Source of the DNA: a virus
DNA length: 37,553 nt
IMG/VR virus record: IMGVR_UViG_3300005577_000380
Location: 1 to 37,553 of that record
Direction: 5' to 3' (one strand)
The translations under genes and the position numbers were made by a program. Below are positions 1 through 6,662 of the stretch, in pieces. The notes under the pieces are model-generated. The model saw only the letters and a list, made by a program, of their open reading frames with translations, was not told where the DNA came from and did not search any database. Each line of letters opens with the position of its first letter. Within the stretch, counting starts at the first letter, position 1.

Positions 1-850
1 TCCCGAGGCCTCCGTCGTCGAGATGGTGCTGACAGGAGGGGACCTATCCAAGCTCACCAGCGCCCAGCGCGTGAGCTACCTGAATGCCCTGTGCGAGTCG
101 CTCGGCCTCAATCCGCTCACCCGCCCCTTCGAACTTCTGCAGCTAAATGGGAAATGGGTTGTCTACGCTCGCCGGGACTGCACCGACCAGCTGCGCAAAA
201 TCCACAAGGTCAGCGTCCGGGTGGTGAGCCGCGAGAACGTCAACGACCTGCTCGTGGTGACGACGCAAGCCACGACGCCTGACGGTCGCGTCGACGAGAG
301 CATCGGCGCCGTTTCCATTGCTGGCCTCCGAGGCGAGAACCTGGCCAATGCCATGATGAAGGCCGACACGAAAGCGAAGCGCCGCGTGACGCTAAGCATC
401 TGCGGGCTGGGGTTCGTGGACGAGAGCGAGGTCGAGTCGATTCCGGGAGCGAAGGTGGTGCCGTTTTCTCAGGAGCTTCCGCGCATCGATCCGCATGATG
501 ACGGTGGCGAATATCCGGACGCTGACGGTAGCTCTTTCCACCCGCTACTTGACCAACTGCACCGCTGCGAGGCGCTACTCGAGCAATGTGACAGCTACGA
601 CAAGACGCTAGCCCTGCGTACGATTCTCGGCAGCAAGGCCAAGCAATCGGAGCTAACAAAGGCGATACAGGCCGCAAAGGAGGCACGGCTCATCACCCCC
701 GAGCAGCACAAGGAACTCAGCCGAATTTGGCAGAAGGTCAACCGCCAGGTCGAAAAGCTCGAGGTGAGCCTTAAGCCTGACGTAACGGCGTCGTTCATTG
801 ACCCGGAGCCTGAGGCTGACCCGGCTGACACATATGACAGGAGCTTGTGA
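1..850 (+). CDS. Putative single-strand annealing protein (RecT/Bet-like), 3' part; gene continues across the window ends
   Basis: The reading frame is open to the left window edge and matches in frame the open end at 37498-37553. The joined protein would be about 301 residues (299 if the shared terminal TCCCGA is counted once). It would act in the cytoplasm, pairing complementary single strands during phage recombination and replication. Visible features are a conserved-looking block GLNPLTRPFELLQLNGK, then YARRDCTDQLRK, then the segment KADTKAKRRVTLSICGLG, followed by an acidic, charged C-terminal half. This arrangement is what I remember from phage proteins assigned to RecT-like annealing families. 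The assignment is from memory of the pattern, not from a search. An internal ATG at position 23 is not the likely start, because the homologous-looking sequence begins upstream of it. The gene ends with a GTGA overlap with the next gene. MazG and a 60-residue protein lie directly upstream on the circular map. Confidence 0.6.
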   Translation, partial: PEASVVEMVLTGGDLSKLTSAQRVSYLNALCESLGLNPLTRPFELLQLNGKWVVYARRDCTDQLRKIHKVSVRVVSRENVNDLLVVTTQATTPDGRVDESIGAVSIAGLRGENLANAMMKADTKAKRRVTLSICGLGFVDESEVESIPGAKVVPFSQELPRIDPHDDGGEYPDADGSSFHPLLDQLHRCEALLEQCDSYDKTLALRTILGSKAKQSELTKAIQAAKEARLITPEQHKELSRIWQKVNRQVEKLEVSLKPDVTASFIDPEPEADPADTYDRSL

Positions 851-1179
851 GCATGACCCCATCGGTTAAAGAGGCGCTGGAGGCTCTGGCGGAATGGGAG
901 CCAGACGGCGACCGTGAGCTAGACGCCTTCCTGTTTGTGAAGGCTCACCTCGAGGCGCAGGCGGCTGAGGCTGCATGCTGGCTGGTGATTGAGAAATGGT
1001 GCCTGGAGCATCGCCTGGTTGGGTGCGAGTTATTCGCGAGCACGCGCCTAGACCCGGAATGGGTAGCTCGATTCAACAACGAGAGTGGCGACGAGATCGG
1101 TTCCGTGCCCGGACACCCCACCCGCCTCGAAGCTCTCCAAGCCGCAGCTGCATGGATCAAGAAAGAAGGCTCGAAGTGA
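847..1179 (+). CDS. Hypothetical protein, possible ABA-sandwich-like C-terminus
   Basis: This 110-residue protein starts at a GTG that overlaps the previous stop (GTGA); an ATG two codons later is an equally good start. The N-terminal half is acidic and helical. The C-terminal part, ending GHPTRLEALQAAAAWIKKE, resembles the tail of small phage proteins in which a substrate-like beta region precedes a helix with the pattern TRLEALxxAA. That is only a faint resemblance to the phage ABA-sandwich family. It sits in a run of small overlapping genes downstream of the annealing protein. Function unknown. Confidence 0.75.
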   Translation: MSMTPSVKEALEALAEWEPDGDRELDAFLFVKAHLEAQAAEAACWLVIEKWCLEHRLVGCELFASTRLDPEWVARFNNESGDEIGSVPGHPTRLEALQAAAAWIKKEGSK

Positions 1180-1376
1180 CCCAATCAACCGAAGAAGGCC
1201 AGGTGTTTGTGTTCGTCGGAACCGCTACCGTCAGCGTGACTTGCAGCGTCGAGGCGTCGTCCGAAGCCGAGGCTAGAGCAATGCTCGAAGCTGGCGATTG
1301 CGAGTGGGAGTGCGAGGAAGTCGACGGTGACGTTGGCGAGGTCGAGCTAGTGTCTGTAGACGGAGAGTTGAAATGA
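1176..1376 (+). CDS. Hypothetical small acidic beta-rich protein
   Basis: A 66-residue frame starts at GTG 1176, overlapping the preceding stop as GTGA. An in-frame ATG at 1152 would add eight residues and a longer overlap. The protein alternates hydrophobic residues (VFVFVGTATVSVTCSVEA) and is strongly acidic toward the end, with two Cys-Glu pairs. The start of the helix SSEAEARAMLEAG after a beta strand vaguely resembles DpnD/PcfM-like small folds, but I would not assign it. It overlaps the next gene by ATGA. Confidence 0.65.
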   Translation: MTQSTEEGQVFVFVGTATVSVTCSVEASSEAEARAMLEAGDCEWECEEVDGDVGEVELVSVDGELK

Positions 1377-1558
1377 CCGACTCAACCCCCACCGTAAAGG
1401 TGGACCCGCTGCTCAAGGCGCTGCTGGAGCTGTATGTGGCGGCTAAGAAGTGCGACCCCGCGCTGACTGACATGGCCCTCGAGGAGCCAGGGTTCAGTAT
1501 CGCGCGGGCAGTCGAGCGCGTAACCGATGCCATTCGCTCCGCACAAGAGAAGCCATGA
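1373..1558 (+). CDS. Hypothetical small protein with duplicated N-terminus
   Basis: A 61-residue protein starting with ATGA overlap. Its N-terminal sequence MTDSTPTVKVD is nearly the same as that of the next gene (MTADSTPTVKVD), and the identity extends to the DNA as a 28-bp direct repeat. The rest of the protein is a helical segment (LLKALLELYVAAKK) unrelated to the neighbour. The shared leader with different bodies suggests that a start cassette was copied between genes. Function unknown. Confidence 0.7.
   Translation: MTDSTPTVKVDPLLKALLELYVAAKKCDPALTDMALEEPGFSIARAVERVTDAIRSAQEKP
1379..1406 (+). repeat. 28-bp direct repeat, copy 1, with internal hairpin
   Basis: The stretch matches 1564-1591 at 27 of 28 positions. 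Inside it, CCACC-GTAAA-GGTGG (1389-1403) can form a five-base-pair stem. It lies just after the start codon of a small gene. A related hairpin, CCACCC-TAAA-GGGTGG, occurs at 31352-31367. Confidence 0.85.
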
Positions 1559-1887
1559 CTGCAGACTCTACCCCCACCGTAAAGGTGGACCTCGAGGAGC
1601 TGGAGCGCGTCATCAAGCAGGCGCTACCTATGACGATGCGCAATGAGTCGCCCTGCGAAGCTAGGGTCGCCCTCAGAACCCTCATCGCCGAGGTACGCGC
1701 TATCCGGGCTGAGCTGGAGAACTGGAAAGCGATGATGCGCCGCTTCGTCCCTTCCAATCGAGAGCCGAACCGCTGTCGTAATTGCGAAAGGCTTTACATG
1801 GATCATTACGGGGGACCATTCGCTGAACCTGATACGGCATACTGCTCGAGGTACGCTGTGCCCACTAAACCAGGGAGCGAGCCGTGA
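1555..1887 (+). CDS. Hypothetical protein with Cys pair
   Basis: A 110-residue protein with ATGA overlap at the start. The N-terminus carries the repeated leader MTADSTPTVKVD, followed by a helical region (ELERVIKQALPMTMR and LRTLIAEVRAIRAELENWK). The C-terminal third has CRNCERLYMDHY and a later Cys (YCSRY), a possible small metal site of the C-x2-C...C type. It ends PTKPGSEP, which is mirrored by the end of the next gene (PSPPRSEP) because of a 22-bp repeat at the gene boundary. Function unknown. Confidence 0.75.
   Translation: MTADSTPTVKVDLEELERVIKQALPMTMRNESPCEARVALRTLIAEVRAIRAELENWKAMMRRFVPSNREPNRCRNCERLYMDHYGGPFAEPDTAYCSRYAVPTKPGSEP
1564..1591 (+). repeat. 28-bp direct repeat, copy 2, with internal hairpin
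   Basis: Second copy of the repeat at 1379-1406, with one mismatch. The hairpin CCACC-GTAAA-GGTGG is at 1574-1588. It sits at the same place relative to the start codon as copy 1, shifted by one codon. Confidence 0.85.
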
Positions 1888-1895
1888 CCGAGAAG
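1874..1895 (+). repeat. 22-bp exact direct repeat at a gene boundary, copy 1
   Basis: The 22 bases from GGAGCGAGCC to ACCGAGAAG recur exactly at 2152-2173. They contain the end of one gene, a GGAG that can serve as ribosome binding site, the GTGA stop/start overlap and the first codons (MTEK) of the next gene. Confidence 0.9.
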
Positions 1896-2165
1896 CGTGC
1901 GCCAGAGGAGCGGGAGCGCCGCTCAGACTCATCACAACCGGCCACCGGTGGATGGGTGGCGTGTAGCGAACGGATGCCTGATATTGAGCACACCGAAGAA
2001 AACGACGGCTGTTCGAAATGGGTGCTCGTGTTTGCGCCAGCGCGAGGCAGAGACATGGCGTTCTGGGACGGCACCCGCTGGTATTGGGGCGGCGGAGGGT
2101 ATGCGATTCAGAGCGAGGTAACGCATTGGATTGACATGCCATCCCCACCAAGGAGCGAGCCGTGA
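1884..2165 (+). CDS. DUF551 domain protein
   Basis: A 93-residue protein with a GTG start in a GTGA overlap, preceded by GGAGCGAGCC. After a charged leader of about 20 residues it shows the DUF551 pattern. GGWVACSERMPD comes first, then a strand with VLVFAPARG, then MAFWDGTRWYW, then the closing VTHWIDMPSPP. This family is frequent in phage and prophage early regions and has no assigned biochemical role that I know of. The length and order of the blocks are normal for the family. The gene boundary on each side carries the same 22-bp repeat. Confidence 0.88.
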   Translation: MTEKRAPEERERRSDSSQPATGGWVACSERMPDIEHTEENDGCSKWVLVFAPARGRDMAFWDGTRWYWGGGGYAIQSEVTHWIDMPSPPRSEP

Positions 2166-2173
2166 CCGAGAAG
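2152..2173 (+). repeat. 22-bp exact direct repeat at a gene boundary, copy 2
   Basis: Exact copy of 1874-1895. Here the GTG start leads into a frame of only 19 codons (2162-2221), so the downstream body of a former gene appears to be missing or replaced. Confidence 0.9.
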
Positions 2174-2221
2174 TCGACTATGAGAAAAATCGTGACAGGT
2201 GAGTCATGGGTGAAGGCGTGA
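2162..2221 (+). pseudogene. 19-codon mini-ORF, probable remnant or leader
   Basis: GTG start with the duplicated GGAG-GTGACCGAGAAG initiation region, encoding MTEKSTMRKIVTGESWVKA and then a stop. It overlaps the next gene's start region (2206) in another frame. It may be the truncated remnant of a gene that shared its start with the DUF551 gene, or a translated leader that couples ribosomes to the next gene. Codon-level evidence for a functional peptide is absent. Confidence 0.35.
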
Positions 2222-2691
2222 ACGATATGGAAGACCGGAAAGAACCGTGGCAATTAGCTTGGGAGAACGCTTATCCAAGCGAGGCCGCAGGGCTTCCAGG
2301 AGACGAATCGCACGATGCTAGGAATGCGTTCCGTTGCGGCTACATCGCCGCCACCAAACGAGCTCCGGCCGTGCCTGGCGTGGTGACTAGGGAGCGGGCC
2401 GAATCGCCAATGCCACTCGATGAGCTGTGCCGCCGCCTGGACGCCGCTGGCTCACGTCTGAAGTTGGACCCGGTAAAGCTGCTGAAGCTTATCGACTCGA
2501 TTGCTGCGGAGCGGGCCGCGTTGTCCCCACCCGCTGACGAGGTAGCGGGGCTACTGGCTGACCTGGTGAAGGTTCGAGACGCAGTGAGCTTTTCGCGCTC
2601 CAAGCTCCAGGGCTACACGCTGCTCGGGCTAGACATTACCTATGCGCTCGACCGAATCGAAGCCTTCATCCGGAACTCGGGGCAGCGGTGA
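2206..2691 (+). CDS. Hypothetical protein
   Basis: A 161-residue protein. ATG 2206 has AGGTGA about five bases upstream; an ATG at 2227 (MEDRKEPWQLAWENAYP) is the alternative start and lacks a clear ribosome binding site. The N-terminal segment EPWQLAWENAYP through AFRCGYIAATKRA is of a kind often seen beside DUF551 proteins in phages. The middle and C-terminal parts are helical (DELCRRLDAAGSRLKLDPVKLLKLID). It ends with a GTGA overlap. Function unknown. Confidence 0.75.
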   Translation: MGEGVNDMEDRKEPWQLAWENAYPSEAAGLPGDESHDARNAFRCGYIAATKRAPAVPGVVTRERAESPMPLDELCRRLDAAGSRLKLDPVKLLKLIDSIAAERAALSPPADEVAGLLADLVKVRDAVSFSRSKLQGYTLLGLDITYALDRIEAFIRNSGQR

Positions 2692-3113
2692 GCATATGTC
2701 CCCGCTGCCACCCCCAGGAGTGCTGGTGCGAGCCACCGCCTCCAGATGCGCTCATCGGCGCTCTACACGATACCATTCATCCGCCTAGCGGCAGACTCAT
2801 TGCGTCGACTCATGTGCACAAAAGGAAAGTGATGGCTGAGAAGATTGAGACGGCGAGTGAATTCCTGCGAAAGCTAGGTGATTGGGCTCGTGTGGATTCC
2901 CCATTCGGCGGGTACCGAGCGCGCGCCGCGGAGTCGCTGATCGATAAGCGCGACTCCGCCATCACAGCCGCCGCCGAGCTTCGGGGTCGGCTGGCCACTA
3001 TCGAGCGGCTGGAGCGCTGCGCCGAGAACATGCGCTGGAACGACGACCGGAACATGCTCATCGGCATCTGCAAACTGCTGCGAGACGAACTGCAGTCGGA
3101 AGGCCAGCGCTGA
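2688..3113 (+). CDS. Hypothetical protein with N-terminal Cys cluster and possible internal start
   Basis: The frame starts at GTG 2688 (GTGA overlap) and gives 141 residues. The first residues, CPRCHPQECWC, could bind a metal ion. From about residue 49 a second unit, MAEKIETASEFLRKLG, begins at ATG 2832. It is preceded by AAGGAAAG at a good distance, so a shorter 93-residue product is likely made as well or instead. The C-terminal unit is helical (AAELRGRLATIERLERCAEN). The gene overlaps the next by one base (TGATG). Function unknown. Confidence 0.7.
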   Translation: MSICPRCHPQECWCEPPPPDALIGALHDTIHPPSGRLIASTHVHKRKVMAEKIETASEFLRKLGDWARVDSPFGGYRARAAESLIDKRDSAITAAAELRGRLATIERLERCAENMRWNDDRNMLIGICKLLRDELQSEGQR

Positions 3114-3400
3114 TGCCCACACCCGAGCTGGAGACTGCGGAGCAATTGGTGGAATCGCTCTGTGCGCACGTGGTCGGCCGGTATCCTGACACCGGCATCT
3201 ATGTCGATACGCCGCCAATGGCAGCGCTCATCGAAGCCAGAGACGCCGCCGTTGCGAGGCGGGTGCTGGATGAGGTCCGCGCATCGGCATTCGCGCTGGA
3301 CGACTCCGGGCTGCAGTTCACGTGGCGTGAGGCACTGCTGAAGGCAATCGGAGTGGTCGAGTGCAAGTACGCAGAGCCCTCTGGGCGGAAGGAGGAGTGA
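3113..3400 (+). CDS. Hypothetical protein
   Basis: A 95-residue acidic protein, TGATG-coupled on both sides. No motif is recognised. Sequence is consistent with a small alpha/beta protein (LETAEQLVESLCAHVV, then IEARDAAVARRVLDEVRAS). The end of the gene contains GGAGGAG, which serves as the ribosome binding site of the next gene. Confidence 0.7.
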   Translation: MPTPELETAEQLVESLCAHVVGRYPDTGIYVDTPPMAALIEARDAAVARRVLDEVRASAFALDDSGLQFTWREALLKAIGVVECKYAEPSGRKEE

Positions 3401-3603
3401 TGGCGAAGCGAAATCAGTTACTCGCGGACCTGAAAGCGGTGCGCGCAGCGGTAGCAGCCGGTTCTACCTTCTCAGCCGAAATGCACACAATGGTCAAGAA
3501 TTGGCCTCGGGAGCGGGGTATCGCCGTATGCAATGCGTTCGATGCGGTCGAGGAAGACCTGGCGATTCTAGACGCGGCTATCGAAACACAGAGGACCCGA
3601 TGA
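3400..3603 (+). CDS. Hypothetical small helical protein
   Basis: ATG 3400 is preceded by GGAGGAGTG, so the start is well supported although the frame is open further upstream. The 67-residue product is mostly helical (LLADLKAVRAAVAAG, then VEEDLAILDAAIE). It overlaps the next gene by ATGA. Function unknown. Confidence 0.72.
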   Translation: MAKRNQLLADLKAVRAAVAAGSTFSAEMHTMVKNWPRERGIAVCNAFDAVEEDLAILDAAIETQRTR

Positions 3604-4532
3604 CCAAACCGCTAATCCAGCAGCTAGCCGAGCGCGTCGGTTACGTGCCCGATAAGGTGTCAGCTGAAAGCCTCAGCGTCTACGCATGCGCCAAGCTCCT
3701 CTTCGAGCTGTGCGCCTACCTCGACGAATCGACATCCGGAACTGTGCGACCTTCGGGAACCACAGCGCCGGGGTCGACAACGGCAGCCGCTCCTTCGGTT
3801 AGCAGCAGCGTGGCCCCGGCTGTGCCGGATACGGGGCTCCTTCGGGATGCGGGTGCAACGTCGGCGGACGCGGACGCAGAGTCTGACCGCCAAGCGCTGG
3901 CCGTCTATCGCTCTGAGACGCGCGCTCTGGCTGACGGCGAAGAGGGCCCGTTCGCGCTGGCTAATGTTCGCCACATCCAAGCCAAGCTCGCCGCCTCAGA
4001 AGCCCGCGTTCAGGAGCTGACTGGAGAGCTGGAGGAGGCTATGCGCCACGGAAATGTGCTGGCTGACACCAGTGGGCCAGTCGTCAATGTTCTGAAGCGA
4101 CAGCTGGCAGAATCAGCTCGAACGATTGACAGCATGCGGGCAGTTGTGGAGGCGGCGCGCGCAAGGCTAACGCTAAAGCGCATCCAAAAGACCGCGACTA
4201 CTAACCTAGACGAGTGGCGTGACTACTTGCACAACCTGACGGTGCGCATCGACGAGGCGGTCTCAGCCCTCGACGCGCGGGTTGAGCCTGTGGGGGAGAG
4301 GGAGATTCCGGGACCGATTGGTGCTGGCGACACAGTGCTGTGCAACTTCGACACCCTCAAGACGCTGGGTAAGGTGATTCGAGTCGACGGCTCGGCTATT
4401 CCGTACCTTGTCGAGTATGAGACCACGGAGCTTGTGCGTCGCGAGACTTGGGCTGACGCGCGCCACCTAAAGCGACTAATAGCCGCCGACCCCGCTCCTC
4501 CAGTCAGCGAGAGCGCTACGAGGGAGGAGTGA
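3600..4532 (+). CDS. Hypothetical coiled-coil protein with SH3-like C-terminus
   Basis: ATG 3600 in an ATGA overlap is chosen over an upstream ATG in the same frame because of coupling to the previous gene. The 310-residue protein has a short helical head (about 1-43), a low-complexity Ser/Thr/Ala/Pro linker (about 45-85), and a coiled coil (about 120-225; AKLAASEARVQELTGELEEAM and later helices). The C-terminal beta segment (about 240-295) reads GDTVLCNFDTLKTLGKVIRV followed by YLVEYETTELVRRETW, the look of a Tudor/SH3-type barrel. It is the largest product of this small-gene run. Function unknown. Confidence 0.75.
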   Translation: MTKPLIQQLAERVGYVPDKVSAESLSVYACAKLLFELCAYLDESTSGTVRPSGTTAPGSTTAAAPSVSSSVAPAVPDTGLLRDAGATSADADAESDRQALAVYRSETRALADGEEGPFALANVRHIQAKLAASEARVQELTGELEEAMRHGNVLADTSGPVVNVLKRQLAESARTIDSMRAVVEAARARLTLKRIQKTATTNLDEWRDYLHNLTVRIDEAVSALDARVEPVGEREIPGPIGAGDTVLCNFDTLKTLGKVIRVDGSAIPYLVEYETTELVRRETWADARHLKRLIAADPAPPVSESATREE

Positions 4533-4771
4533 TGCCGACGATAGAGGAGGACTTGGACTACATAATCAGCACGCTCGTAGACCATGATTGCCCTTTCGAG
4601 GCGCGCGCGGCCCTCACCCGCATCCGCGCTGACAGGAAGCACCTGGAGGAAGGTGGGCGAGTTCTGGTGGCCTCGCACGAACTAGGACTGATTCGTGACA
4701 CGGCCTACGGTGCGGCGTTGGACCGATGGCTCAAAGCCGAGTGCGCTCGTCAGTCGGGGAAGGGTGGGTAG
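4532..4771 (+). CDS. Hypothetical small protein
   Basis: ATG 4532 follows GGAGGAGTG, the same initiation cassette as the gene at 3400. The 79-residue protein is helical and acidic at the start (IEEDLDYIISTLVDHDCPFEARAALTRIRADR). The fragment ALTRIRA also resembles the region around RVALRTLIAEVRAIRA of the gene at 1555, hinting at distant paralogy. Function unknown. Confidence 0.68.
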   Translation: MPTIEEDLDYIISTLVDHDCPFEARAALTRIRADRKHLEEGGRVLVASHELGLIRDTAYGAALDRWLKAECARQSGKGG

Positions 4772-4773
4772 TG

Positions 4774-4995
4774 ATGCGACAGGCGCCTAGCAATGTCCCT
4801 GCCGCAGGAACGCAATGGGTGGAATTGCTCCCTTTCGTGAAAGCCGCTCGTGTCGTCACGGTGGAGCACAACGGAGACCCGTTTACTGTGCACTGGGCAA
4901 GCGAGGACGGAGCGTTCGGTTCGTGTCCAACCGACATGTGGTCGTACTGGTTTGCTCCGGCTACCTCGCAAACCGAGCCGCCAAAAGCGCGGTGA
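4774..4995 (+). CDS. Hypothetical small protein, last gene of the rightward arm
   Basis: ATG 4774 (or GTG 4771, which touches the preceding TAG) gives 73 residues with a beta-rich core (WVELLPFVKAARVVTVEHNG). The C-terminus overlaps 35 bases with the convergent gene on the other strand. I see no terminator hairpin between the two arms, so transcripts probably run into each other. Function unknown. Confidence 0.6.
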   Translation: MRQAPSNVPAAGTQWVELLPFVKAARVVTVEHNGDPFTVHWASEDGAFGSCPTDMWSYWFAPATSQTEPPKAR

Positions 4996-5311
4996 CTCCA
5001 GCCGCAAGCAGGCCGATGCCTATGGCTGCCCATTTGGGTATTCCGGTAACCTTGACCGGGCCAATCTCGACCTCCCCCTCCAGCCTCAAGTCGGGATGGC
5101 TCGGGGTTCCAGCGTTCACTGTGACGTGGAAGTGCTGCTCTGGGAGTTGATGTCTAGCGGTGGACTCTTCCTCGCTGCCGTCGTAATCAGGAAGCCGCCT
5201 CAGCAGGTCCTTGGCGATATCACGAGCGTCATCAGCAGACTCGAGCGCGAGCTCCAGGTCATGCTTGCTACTCGGCGTCGGCGATACCGAGCGCTGCTTC
5301 AACCCTCTCAA
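4961..5311 (-). CDS. Hypothetical protein with C-terminal membrane anchor
   Basis: About 116 residues with a charged helical N-terminus and a beta-like middle (HFHVTVNAGTP, EGEVEIGPVKVTG). A single membrane segment at the very end (WAAIGIGLLAAGVTALLAARF) would make it tail-anchored. No ATG or GTG is available in frame. The only candidate starts are TTG at 5311 or 5302, both inside the end of the upstream gene. It follows the endolysin and a coiled-coil protein, so a role in lysis or envelope disruption is possible but unproven. Confidence 0.6.
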   Translation of the reverse strand: MRGLKQRSVSPTPSSKHDLELALESADDARDIAKDLLRRLPDYDGSEEESTARHQLPEQHFHVTVNAGTPSHPDLRLEGEVEIGPVKVTGIPKWAAIGIGLLAAGVTALLAARFAR

Positions 5312-5612
5312 GACGTTCGCCGTGTTCCTTCAGTGACGATTGTACCACGCGCAGATGCCGCTCGCTGTCTCGCTGTCGAACGCTGAAGGTTTCCATGTGC
5401 TTGAGTATCTCGGCGTTCTGGTCGTGTATCAACCCAAGCACGCGGTTCGTCTCGTTCTGAGAAGCGACCTGCTCTCGAACGACGCCGCCGATCCCCTGGT
5501 TCGACTCGGCTAGCGCCTTGATTGCTGTTGCGAGTTGACGCAGCTCGTCAATCTGAGAGTGGGCACGGTTTTGCATGTCTGTCTCGGTTGATGGTTTTAC
5601 GGCTGTGCCCAT
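5268..5612 (-). CDS. Coiled-coil protein downstream of the endolysin
   Basis: ATG 5612 lies two bases after the endolysin stop, giving 114 residues. From about residue 18 to the end the sequence is a long heptad-like helix (DELRQLATAIKALAESNQ, then NAEILKHMETFSVRQRDSERHLR). No signal peptide or membrane segment is visible. With the tail-anchored protein encoded next, it may form a membrane-associated pair. Coiled-coil proteins are typical of inner-membrane spanin subunits, but those carry an N-terminal membrane helix, which is missing here. Confidence 0.65.
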   Translation of the reverse strand: MGTAVKPSTETDMQNRAHSQIDELRQLATAIKALAESNQGIGGVVREQVASQNETNRVLGLIHDQNAEILKHMETFSVRQRDSERHLRVVQSSLKEHGERLERVEAALGIADAE

Positions 5613-5614
5613 GG

Positions 5615-6355
5615 CTACGCCTTGTCCTGGTCGGCAACTTCGCGCCCCGCGGTGTCCCATCCGAAGTGCGGCGGGTGAGCAGCAAGCGCCGCCTCTGCTT
5701 CGGCTTTTAGCGACCATTCCTTGTCTGTCGACTCAGGCACTACCCCGGGCCAGAAAAGCTGTTCATTTGGGTAATTCAGGGCAGCGGACTTGCGTGCATT
5801 GGCGAGGCACAGACGGTTCGCGGCGTTACGCGGAACAATGCCAGGGTTCCCCTCGGTCTTTATGCCGCACGCCTCAATCGCCCCACCGTAGTCGCCGTTA
5901 TTGAGCAACCGGGTGAAGTTACTGAAGATGGCTGGGAAACCAGCGCCGACTGCCCAGGCCATTGAGCAGCAACAAAGCTGAGCGTCTGCTGGCATGTCGT
6001 CCCAGTGTGGGAAGTGTTTACGCATGATGGCCTCGTTGGCCTTGAGGCGGTCATCGGCCACCTGGAGAATCCCGGCCTCGGTAAGGCGCATCGTCGACAG
6101 TCCGGCGGCAAATCTCCAATGAAGGCGCGGGTTGGCTTGCGTCTTCACGACTTGCCACTGGTGCGCGATATCCGCCTGTGATGCTGGCGAGCCATCAGGG
6201 AGCACCCAAGGTAGCGGTAGGGCTAGCGAAACTGGGTCGCAAAGGCAACCGATGCCGACGGTTAGCAGGCCCTTGATGTCAGCGTATAGCGATGGGACGG
6301 AGCCCTCGAGCGGAGTCGAGAATTTGACGAACGCATCGAGGACTGATTGATGCAT
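5615..6355 (-). CDS. Endolysin, T4-type lysozyme fold
   Basis: Cleaves the peptidoglycan glycan backbone at the end of infection. With the start at ATG 6355 (TAATG overlap with the small membrane gene; ATG 6367 is the alternative) the protein has 246 residues. The catalytic triad of GH24 lysozymes is visible as E17 (PLEG), D26 (YADIKG) and T32 (LLTVGIG). The spacings of 9 and 6 are identical to E11/D20/T26 of T4 lysozyme. No signal peptide is present, so release should need a holin. At about 246 residues it is longer than T4 lysozyme (164); the extra length lies in the middle and C-terminus (WAVGAGFPAIFSNFTRLLNNGDY and following). It lies in the lysis cassette 7095-4961. Confidence 0.88.
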   Translation of the reverse strand: MHQSVLDAFVKFSTPLEGSVPSLYADIKGLLTVGIGCLCDPVSLALPLPWVLPDGSPASQADIAHQWQVVKTQANPRLHWRFAAGLSTMRLTEAGILQVADDRLKANEAIMRKHFPHWDDMPADAQLCCCSMAWAVGAGFPAIFSNFTRLLNNGDYGGAIEACGIKTEGNPGIVPRNAANRLCLANARKSAALNYPNEQLFWPGVVPESTDKEWSLKAEAEAALAAHPPHFGWDTAGREVADQDKA

Positions 6356-6477
6356 TAGAGCGCCCATCGAATCAGGCAAATAACCCCAACGACCGCGGCG
6401 ATGAAAAGCGTCCCGATCAAATCGCCAATGGCATTTTCACGGCGCCTCGCTACCAGGATCGGGTGATTTCTGTTCAT
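6355..6477 (-). CDS. 40-residue single-span membrane protein, holin or antiholin candidate
   Basis: A short frame, ATG 6477 to TAA 6355, coupled by ATGA to the gene before it and by TAATG to the endolysin. The product begins with a basic stretch (VARRREN), then a membrane helix of about 20 residues (LIGTLFIAAVVGVICLIRW). Size, topology and position directly upstream of the lysozyme suggest a small holin, pinholin or antiholin. A two-span candidate is encoded at 6883-7095. Confidence 0.68.
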   Translation of the reverse strand: MNRNHPILVARRRENAIGDLIGTLFIAAVVGVICLIRWAL

Positions 6478-6662
6478 TGCCGCTTCAGCGCCTCGTCAAT
6501 GGCCCTATCGGTCGCCGCATCTGCCGCGTCCGCGATGACCGCTCGCAGCGCCCGCTCAGCAGCTGCCTTCTGGTCCCCGCTCTCCGCAATTCGATCCAAT
6601 AGTTCGATGGCAGCTGGCAGCGCGTCCAGCGCAATCTTTCCCAGCGCTCCACTTAGCGACAT
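6474..6662 (-). CDS. Hypothetical helical protein in lysis cassette
   Basis: ATG 6662 overlaps the previous gene by ten bases and yields 62 residues. It is Ala-rich and amphipathic throughout (ALGKIALDALPAAIELLDRI, then KAAAERALRAVIADAADAA) with no clear membrane span. It ends with ATGA coupling to the 40-residue membrane protein. Function unknown; by position it belongs to the lysis genes. Confidence 0.65.
   Translation of the reverse strand: MSLSGALGKIALDALPAAIELLDRIAESGDQKAAAERALRAVIADAADAATDRAIDEALKRQ

Noticed and set aside
1624-2253. Minus-strand frame of 209 codons opposite the small rightward genes
   Set aside because: The plus strand there holds coupled genes with a recognisable DUF551 protein; the minus frame has no domain and no coupling.
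4961-4995. Bidirectional terminator at the convergence of the two arms
   Set aside because: The genes overlap tail to tail, and I find no stem-loop with flanking A/T runs.
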